IMG/VR virus record: IMGVR_UViG_3300034682_000176
Coordinates: 160,811 to 224,810 of that record
Reading direction: 5' to 3' (one strand)
DNA from: a virus
DNA length: 64,000 bases
Positions 59,401 through 64,000 of this stretch are shown here, one piece after another. A program made the position numbers and the translations under genes. Positions within the stretch are counted from its first letter, which is position 1. Each line of letters starts with the position of its first letter. Below the pieces are notes generated by a model, which was given only the letters and a program-made list of their open reading frames with translations, was not told the DNA's origin and searched no databases.

Positions 59401-60886
59401 CAAGATCGAACTCGATCCCTACAAGGTCTGGAAGTACGTGACCCAAGACACCACTGTCAAGGTCGTGGAAGACAACAACCCCATTACCGATGTCAAGGAA
59501 GTGGAAACAGCGACCTTCTCTGGTCTGGACGGACTGTCTCGTACAGCCACCCCCGAGAAACTGCGTAAGTATCACCTCGATGACCCAGGTCTGATTAGCG
59601 AAGCAACCGTGGACTCCACCGACGTGGCGCTGATTACTTACCTGTCCCCTTACGCCAAGATCAAGTCGTTGCTCGGTACCGTGGACATGGAGTCCAACCT
59701 GCACAACGAACACCCTGATACGATCTTCTCCACATCCATCCAGCTGACCCCAATGGGTGAGTACGATGACCCGAAACGAATGAACTTCGTGTCCATTCAA
59801 AATGGCCACACCATCGCTTCGGCTGGGTATGAGCAACCTCGCCTGCGCACTGGTTATGAGTACCTCATGCCGTACAAGGTCGGTAAGCTGTACTGCATCA
59901 CCGCAGAAGAAGACGGCAAGATCACGGAAGTCACCGACAAACTCATGAAGGTGACTTACAAGTCTGGCAAACAGGTTTCGTATCGCATCGGTGCGACCTA
60001 CGGCCGTATGGAAGGCTCGGTGTACAAGCACGAGATTGTCACATACCACAAAGCGGGTATGACATTCAAGCATGGTGACTGGCTGGCGTACAACAACGGG
60101 TTCTTTGAGCCCGACTGGTTGGACAAGAGCCGTCTGATCATGAAGTTTGGCAAAGTCATCACGGTGGCCTTTGCCCGCACCGATGAGGTGTACGAAGACT
60201 CTTCGGCTATCTCGCCCGAGCTCAGTAAAGCGATGTCGTCGACACACATCGATGAGAAGAAATTCATCATCGAGTTTGGTAAACACATCGTCGACCTGCA
60301 CCCTGAAGGGCATGTCGTCACACCTACAGACTTGTTGTTTACGCTGGTGGATGAAAACACCGACTACAGCAACTTGTCGCAGTCCAGCATTGATCTGCTC
60401 AAGAGCGTGGCTAACACCTCGCCCAAGGCCAAGGTCGATGGCAAGATCTTCCGCTACGAGATCAAGTACAACGGTGACGTTGCCGACATGTCGCCTTCTT
60501 TGAAGAAACTGACCCAGCGACTAGATCGCCAGCTCTTTGAAGAAACCCAAGGCACGGACATGGAAGCCAAGAACAACAGTGTCAATGGCGACTACCTGTC
60601 CGACGGCAAGACCTTGATGCCAGGCACCTTGGAGCTGAAGATTTTCATCGAGTCTCAGTCCAACACCGGGGTGGCTGACAAGGGCGTATTTGGCGCACAG
60701 ATGAAGTCTGTGGTCTCCAAGATCTTTACCTCCAAGATCACTACCGAAAGCGGACATCGTGTTGACGCACTGTTCAGCTACACCAGCATGCTCAGCCGGA
60801 TTGTGTTGTCGCCTGTTTTGATGGGTACCACCAACCGACTGCTCAAGCACCTGTCGCCCAATGTGGCAGACGCTTACTTCAACTAA
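56483..60886 (+). CDS. phage multisubunit RNA polymerase, beta-like subunit, 1467 aa
   Basis: A single chain holding both halves of a beta subunit. The middle shows a rpoB-like segment VAGGVRYRMRRQKSQIP (about 610-626). A region near 1030-1055 (LISEATVDSTDVALITYLSPY) looks like the segment before the rifampicin region. The C-terminal ELKIFIESQSN...ADKGVFGAQMK...GHRVDALF (about 1385-1440) parallels bacterial GDKMAGRHGNKG and neighbouring strands, with Lys in both conserved places. A long acidic, low-complexity insertion (about 305-435) interrupts the N-terminal half. phiKZ has its virion beta (gp178) as one chain and the non-virion beta split, so the virion RNAP is favoured by inference. GAGGTGAACC precedes the ATG. 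Confidence 0.88.
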   Translation: MLITYGQFELRQAVKSSAHLLQPRTVLQENMKMPQGSLIHYLTLKDDEKFPQRNMVYLAGVPANKRVPIFHVKDLTTKTEVMMLENRYMEKDIRVWQREHMQSFRAWELLEVPNPDRLTNGVINYNLLKGLYKYKSTMTSGYSRYMDLMRTYWTTVAQAIDKDPKINHFVTLPIPKALPSRMMINKILEFSPARYARVVTSSELNGIIQLYRYLNPQTRADSTMVTLPETATEHLAVEFTYDGYSVFCKLSYLMSLHKDSVLESKTKVSTERLHQIFLLMLLKIQNIVEEKRKGNNPELLLEDQMDAKVEGTEVTVVDDGDNLDDLEDNPTVQPDAVQDAQLAQFERTMVQDAIQKPSTGPTTPIPLPKFDENTAFDDEQTGSASWDKLIDSGLSEFEGASDDLFVKAVQSAMQRPEVEPDTEETTDDNAVSSIHQIDYSRDHIKQVLKDPTLQEKFDAYIEQAKGFDAISTAEARTLRKTFEKRQLLKSPYSDVPIDKFKVRTPEDLALPDTKIPIRNSLVPDYLKEERLFNMDKKYVQTTLRKHLTACVTALESNDLIIKDYQVEEVTQSTGKYEIHKLVLKPLRGKESPVYFRIPVINDEGEYVAGGVRYRMRRQKSQIPIYKMSPTKVGVASNYNKLFVFRTERKAFDPYTNIVEQIKTNYLDGKGNITKIAPANRFDNLLRVPNIYAAMSQNFNDITTPKYRFFFNHKEIGNHIDEKVVKDLQSKDLVFVGYDQQKHILVMNQDENILDYSDSMKELGPLELLLELDIAKIPQAFSAIKILGDAIPLGVMLGYYMGLKDLMAITNSTIQIYPPNSRTGSTTKNGVFLKFADARVVIECPNQNATLLFAGFNFYKNFLKTQNLESFYSKNVYLDLLESRDAGLMHLKEMDTLRDSFLDPITKDALEEMNEPTEFLPLMLRANQLLEDFHHLDVNSPALTRIRGYDRVPGLVYRALSESIRAHRMKGGKGKIELDPYKVWKYVTQDTTVKVVEDNNPITDVKEVETATFSGLDGLSRTATPEKLRKYHLDDPGLISEATVDSTDVALITYLSPYAKIKSLLGTVDMESNLHNEHPDTIFSTSIQLTPMGEYDDPKRMNFVSIQNGHTIASAGYEQPRLRTGYEYLMPYKVGKLYCITAEEDGKITEVTDKLMKVTYKSGKQVSYRIGATYGRMEGSVYKHEIVTYHKAGMTFKHGDWLAYNNGFFEPDWLDKSRLIMKFGKVITVAFARTDEVYEDSSAISPELSKAMSSTHIDEKKFIIEFGKHIVDLHPEGHVVTPTDLLFTLVDENTDYSNLSQSSIDLLKSVANTSPKAKVDGKIFRYEIKYNGDVADMSPSLKKLTQRLDRQLFEETQGTDMEAKNNSVNGDYLSDGKTLMPGTLELKIFIESQSNTGVADKGVFGAQMKSVVSKIFTSKITTESGHRVDALFSYTSMLSRIVLSPVLMGTTNRLLKHLSPNVADAYFN

Positions 60887-60937
60887 GCCATAGACTCCTA
60901 CACCAGCATGTGCTGGTGTAGGAGTCTGGTTTTATTT
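60886..60937 (+). terminator. intrinsic terminator joined to a promoter
   Basis: ATAGACTCCTACACCAGCA / TGCTGGTGTAGGAGTCT hairpin with GGTTTTATTT tail, directly before the promoter copy at 60941. Confidence 0.9.
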
Positions 60938-60940
60938 CAG

Positions 60941-60962
60941 CTACATATATAAATCACGATGA
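60941..60962 (+). promoter_or_regulatory. putative phage promoter CTACATATATA...CACGA
   Basis: CTACATATATAAATCACGATG, one base from the consensus core, with CACGA at the conserved distance; about 80 bp before the ATG at 61022. Confidence 0.7.
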
Positions 60963-61021
60963 AACTGGTTGTGTTTAAAGGGCTCTGTGTTTAGAGACCG
61001 ACCAACCATTAAAGACCCAAC

Positions 61022-61657
61022 ATGAAAAAATCCAACTATCTCCCATACTTGCATCGAGAGCAAGACCTTTTTGAGATCCTAGAGTGTAGAAAACCTTCGA
61101 TTCCTCTGGTGTGGGTACACGAAACAGCGCCTCGTTTTAAAGACACGATAGGGTTGTTCGATCGGTTAATGTTCTCACTGTCGATTGATCTCACCAGTCG
61201 GGACACAACCATACATGTGTTCAAACAAAGGCGATCTGAACCATTGACCATTAAAGACTTTGTATTCAACGAAGCGGAAAAGGTGGACGGGGATACTGCA
61301 AAAGAAGCTGAAGACACCCAGCAAAAATTCTTCACCGAGGAATGTGATTACAAAGCTATCACAGACCTCTTAACTACACAGCTATACAAGCTGTATGGAA
61401 ACTTATTGCAACTAGATCGAAAGAAATCTAACTTTCGGTTCGTCCCTCCAACCGAATTTGACTGCACCGATGTCGCAGCTTTTTGGCTAATTAAGAGAGA
61501 GTTGATAACTCAGCAAGCCTTAGAACAAGTGAGATCAGCAGAAAATGCCCTCATTCATGGCAACAGGGTAGTGCTCTGCGCCTTTAGCGACTACGCTCTG
61601 CTTCGCAATTCTGCAGCAGAAAGAATTCTCTCAACATTCAAGCTGAAGAAACAATAA
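61022..61657 (+). CDS. hypothetical protein, 211 aa, AT-rich
   Basis: Unrecognised. Codon use is visibly more A/T-rich than its neighbours (for example, AAA/ATA/TTA codons and few G/C third positions), so it may be a recent acquisition. Helical and charged, with a Glu/Lys/Asp-rich stretch near 82-105 (EAEKVDGDTAKEAEDTQQK) and no motif. No strong binding site before the ATG at 61022. It is read from the promoter at 60941, followed by 61670. Confidence 0.8.
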   Translation: MKKSNYLPYLHREQDLFEILECRKPSIPLVWVHETAPRFKDTIGLFDRLMFSLSIDLTSRDTTIHVFKQRRSEPLTIKDFVFNEAEKVDGDTAKEAEDTQQKFFTEECDYKAITDLLTTQLYKLYGNLLQLDRKKSNFRFVPPTEFDCTDVAAFWLIKRELITQQALEQVRSAENALIHGNRVVLCAFSDYALLRNSAAERILSTFKLKKQ

Positions 61658-61669
61658 AGGAGTTTCATC

Positions 61670-62239
61670 ATGACGTTCATGGAAGCCATGCAAAACGTGT
61701 TGGGATCTTCGTTCCGTTCCGACAAACCTTTGTGGTTGGATCTGGTCAAGATCTACGAGCACTATGACACCCTGCTCAAACAAGAGTTGTCGACCAAAGA
61801 GCCTCTCAACCTGGAAGAGGTTTTGCTGCGCATTGCACGACTCGATCGCTCGGTGATTGCTAACCTAACTATCCACGATAGCATTGCTGCTGTGTTTCAA
61901 GCAAGCTTTCCTTCCCCAAATGTGCTTGAGGTTTTGTACTCAAGAGAGCTGGGTCGAATGATAGTTGAGGCTGTCAAACCCCACATCACCGAGTCCGATG
62001 TAAACCTAAATTACGCTACAGGAGGGTTTTCCACCACTCGCAACATCGGTGTGATGGTCAGCGCTAAGACCAACCGACCAATTGTTGCACATGTGTCATT
62101 CTTATTCCCACCCCAGGAAATCACAACCTTGGAACAGTTCTGTCAGAACCTGCGGGAAATGAGCCAAGGCTTCAAAGCCCGTGGTGTCCATTACAACCCA
62201 GACGTGTTTCATTTCTATAACCTGTCCAAGTGTCTCTAA
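61670..62239 (+). CDS. hypothetical protein, 189 aa
   Basis: ATAAAGGAGTTTCATC before the ATG. Helical, Leu/Val-rich, with an SSLRS-like turn and FHFYNLS near the end. No recognised family. Twelve bp after the previous stop, so same transcript. Confidence 0.82.
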   Translation: MTFMEAMQNVLGSSFRSDKPLWLDLVKIYEHYDTLLKQELSTKEPLNLEEVLLRIARLDRSVIANLTIHDSIAAVFQASFPSPNVLEVLYSRELGRMIVEAVKPHITESDVNLNYATGGFSTTRNIGVMVSAKTNRPIVAHVSFLFPPQEITTLEQFCQNLREMSQGFKARGVHYNPDVFHFYNLSKCL

Positions 62240-62250
62240 GGAGTTTCTAA

Positions 62251-62790
62251 ATGACAACAGTGTACCAAATCGCCACCTCCACCTTTCTGACTAAAGACCT
62301 GGTCTTTGGTTGGGTGTTGATCCACAACGATCAAGAGTTGGTTGTTGTGTCGACGATGTCAGTCAAACAACTACAGACGTTGATTGACACCATCCCCAAC
62401 ACACCCATTTACGAAGAAGTGCGCAAGTACGTCTTTACCCAAATAGCCCTCAAGCAACATGAAGAGCTTGCGCTCAAGACCCAGCAGTTGCTGCGGGACA
62501 ACTTGCAACAACTGCTGACTCAGCAGCAACAGGAATTGGTAGCCAAACAAAAGGAGGCTGACCGTCAACGCATCGAAGCTGCAAAACGCTTACAAGACCT
62601 GATGGACGATTGGTTTGAAAAGACCGACTGCACGAAGGTCTACGATGTCAAAGACGACAGCGGGCATGTGTATGCTCAGGTTGTCCCGGGTTTGGATTCG
62701 TACACCTTGATCAAGCCAAATGGGTCGGTGGTTGCTGCTGAAAGCAAGACATCCCACATCGTCACCGCTATCTTCAAGCGCTGGTGGTAA
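62251..62790 (+). CDS. hypothetical Gln-rich coiled-coil protein, 179 aa
   Basis: TAAGGAGTTTCTAA precedes the ATG. A long Gln/Leu/Lys-rich helical part (about 68-125, QQLLRDNLQQLLTQQQQ) predicts a coiled coil and self-association. The C-terminal third is alpha/beta (VYDVKDDSGHVYAQVV). Function unknown; possibly a scaffold or virion-associated protein. Ends at a terminator. Confidence 0.8.
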   Translation: MTTVYQIATSTFLTKDLVFGWVLIHNDQELVVVSTMSVKQLQTLIDTIPNTPIYEEVRKYVFTQIALKQHEELALKTQQLLRDNLQQLLTQQQQELVAKQKEADRQRIEAAKRLQDLMDDWFEKTDCTKVYDVKDDSGHVYAQVVPGLDSYTLIKPNGSVVAAESKTSHIVTAIFKRWW

Positions 62791-62797
62791 CACCAAA

Positions 62798-62836
62798 AGA
62801 AACCCTGGACTTCGGTCTGGGGTTTCTTTTTTCTTT
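62798..62836 (+). terminator. intrinsic terminator
   Basis: AGAAACCCTGGAC / GTCTGGGGTTTCT with a TTCG loop and a TTTTTCTTTG tail. Confidence 0.92.
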
Positions 62837-62885
62837 GTACTGAGTAAATAAAGCAATTTTCTGACTCTGTTACAAGGAAAGGCCC

Positions 62886-63893
62886 ATGACTCCATATCCC
62901 AACACTGACCTCTCCGGGGTCAGCCCTGACAATTTGGTGGAAAAAGAATTGCACACCACGACCGAAGCTCGCTTTCGTGACTACTTCTTCCTCATCCCCA
63001 ATTTCGCTCCGTTCTATATCGACAACTTCAAGATGTGGATCAAGAACGGTGAAGCCTTGATCCCACTGATCGAAGACAAGGATTTCAGCTTTGCATTGCC
63101 GTACGTGACGGGCACTCGTACGACTGGCAAACAGATGTACGGTGCAGTCACACTGCACAACCTGAACCTCAACGGGATCTTGGTGACTGACTACCAGACC
63201 ATCGGTGGGGATCAAATCGCAGACCGTCTGCACGTGTTGACGTACTTGGCTGACAAGGCCTATAACCCCCGCACGACCGTTTGGGACTTGATCACCAACG
63301 TTCCCAATGCACTGCCGCCGGTGCCGCACTACCAAGACTACGACACCATGTACGGCCAAGAACAATTGGTCGGCATGCTGGCGCAGGTCCGTGATGCGAT
63401 TGCTGCGAACTCGTCGTTCACTGCACAGACCATCCGTGACTTCTTGGAAGCCTACGGTGGTGAAAGCGGCGGTTTCTTGCTGCGTGCCGGTGATGCCATG
63501 ACAGGTCAGCTGACGCTGGCAGGCATGCCTACCGACCCCAACCACGCCGCCAACAAGCAGTACGTGGACCAACGCTTGGCTGACCAAAGCAGCTTGGTGG
63601 AGTTGCTCAGCCATTACGTCAAAGACACCGACTTTCACTTCAACCTGAATTTGAAGATCGACAAGGCCGGTGGGATCATGACGGGACCACTGTCGTTGCA
63701 CCAAGATCCTCAGCAAGACGACCAAGCGACCACCAAGCGCTACGTAGACGCAGTGCGCAGCGATCTCAACCAAAAGCTGGAACAAGTCAACACACTGCTG
63801 CAACAGCTGCAAAACCAAGTGGGCGGTGTGACCAAGCAGTATGTCGACAGCTTGGTCGATGACGTTGTGGCACGTTTTTCAACGTACAAGTAA
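62886..63893 (+). CDS. fibre-like virion protein with repeated motif, 335 aa
   Basis: ACAAGGAAAGGCCC before the ATG. The N-terminal 190 residues are beta-rich. Two copies of the tail-fibre-type unit follow: AGDAMTGQLTLAGMPTDP...NKQYVD (about 199-226) and AGGIMTGPLSLHQDPQQD...TKRYVD (about 262-290). A coiled-coil-like stretch (LEQVNTLLQQLQNQ) and a third partial KQYVD end the protein. This G-x-MTG-x-L-x-L repeat pattern is typical for trimeric phage fibres, and the first 60 residues may bind the tail. A virion role is likely; receptor binding is only possible. Confidence 0.78.
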   Translation: MTPYPNTDLSGVSPDNLVEKELHTTTEARFRDYFFLIPNFAPFYIDNFKMWIKNGEALIPLIEDKDFSFALPYVTGTRTTGKQMYGAVTLHNLNLNGILVTDYQTIGGDQIADRLHVLTYLADKAYNPRTTVWDLITNVPNALPPVPHYQDYDTMYGQEQLVGMLAQVRDAIAANSSFTAQTIRDFLEAYGGESGGFLLRAGDAMTGQLTLAGMPTDPNHAANKQYVDQRLADQSSLVELLSHYVKDTDFHFNLNLKIDKAGGIMTGPLSLHQDPQQDDQATTKRYVDAVRSDLNQKLEQVNTLLQQLQNQVGGVTKQYVDSLVDDVVARFSTYK

Positions 63894-63989
63894 TCTTTTT
63901 TACCCCGGTGTGACCTTCCAAATCTAATGGCGGAAGGTTCCCGGTCCCCGTGAATTTTTCTCTCAACACTGTTGTTTGTAGGAGCGCAC
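63894..63989 (+). other. short intergenic gap with a weak hairpin
   Basis: An imperfect inverted repeat (GTGTGACCTTCC / GGAAGGTTCCCGG region, about 63909-63945) follows a T run, so it is a poor terminator candidate. The ribosome binding site AGGAG of the next gene lies at 63980-63984. Confidence 0.4.
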
Positions 63990-64000
63990 ATGAAACTGAA
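63990..64000 (+). CDS. start of a further gene, cut by the window edge
   Basis: ATG at 63990 with AGGAG 6-10 bp upstream; only four codons are visible. Cannot be identified. Confidence 0.5.

Noticed and set aside
57950-60313. 787-residue open frame opposite the RNAP beta gene
   Set aside because: Same antisense effect; the plus-strand frame contains the conserved RNAP motifs.
1-64000. CRISPR array or insertion sequence
   Set aside because: No regularly spaced direct repeats and no transposase-like gene with terminal repeats were seen.

Overview
This window is a contiguous piece of a large (jumbo) lytic phage genome of the phiKZ-like, nucleus-forming type (Chimalliviridae-like). The evidence is the combination of several marker genes. 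These are pieces of a multisubunit phage RNA polymerase: two different beta'-type N-terminal fragments with DxDGD catalytic motifs (12304-13926 minus, 38930-40372 plus) and a 1467-residue beta-type chain (56483-60886). A tubulin/FtsZ-like PhuZ (26612-27532), a strong chimallin (phage nucleus shell) candidate (35618-37468) and a large terminase with ATPase and nuclease motifs (53147-55288 minus) complete the set. There are no bacterial housekeeping genes, no tRNA that I can recognise, no CRISPR array and no insertion sequence. Genes are packed tightly, mostly on the plus strand, and nearly every operon ends in a strong intrinsic terminator.

Layout. 0.5-3.9 kb: small unknown genes. 4.0-6.1 kb (minus): a structural-type protein with a hydrophobic segment. 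6.1-6.9 kb: a 752-bp divergent intergenic region with a GAAAAA tract and several palindromes. 6.9-9.3 kb: an adenosylcobalamin (class II) ribonucleotide reductase. 9.6-12.2 kb: small genes, including the first module-repeat protein. 12.3-13.9 kb (minus): beta'-like RNAP N-terminus lacking the zinc ribbon. 14.1-17.2 kb: one small basic protein and four adjacent genes made almost only of a repeated roughly 37-residue module that resembles the helix-turn-helix-like module of phage homing endonucleases. 17.3-24.1 kb: two large virion-type proteins, the second with an M15 peptidase-like domain and a lytic transglycosylase domain. 24.2-25.9 kb (minus): two unknown genes. 26-38.6 kb: SLOG protein, PhuZ, many small genes, a zincin-like protein, an ATP-grasp-like protein and the chimallin candidate. 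38.9-40.4 kb: second beta' fragment. 40.5-46.7 kb: a run of 13 unknown small genes. 46.8-49.8 kb: DHH phosphoesterase and NAD-dependent DNA ligase. 49.9-53.1 kb: small genes and a structural protein. 53.1-55.6 kb (minus): large terminase and a DUF2493/SLOG protein. 55.8-62.8 kb: small genes and RNAP beta. 62.9-63.9 kb: a fibre-like virion protein, then the first codons of another gene.

How it works together. Early genes appear to be read from a conserved element (TTACATATATA, often followed by CACGA) that I find 11 times, always on the plus strand, 37-90 bp before a start codon in most cases and often directly after a terminator hairpin. Translation starts share an extended leader AAAGGAGTTTCA. 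PhuZ and the chimallin candidate would build and position the phage nucleus. RNAP parts would transcribe middle/late genes or, in the virion form, early genes. The reductase, ligase and DHH protein serve DNA replication. The host cannot be fixed from sequence alone; moderate GC content and a B12-dependent reductase fit a proteobacterial host. The most unusual element is the module-repeat gene family at 10.5 and 14.6-17.2 kb (18 copies in five genes, no nuclease domain), which I do not recognise as a described system.
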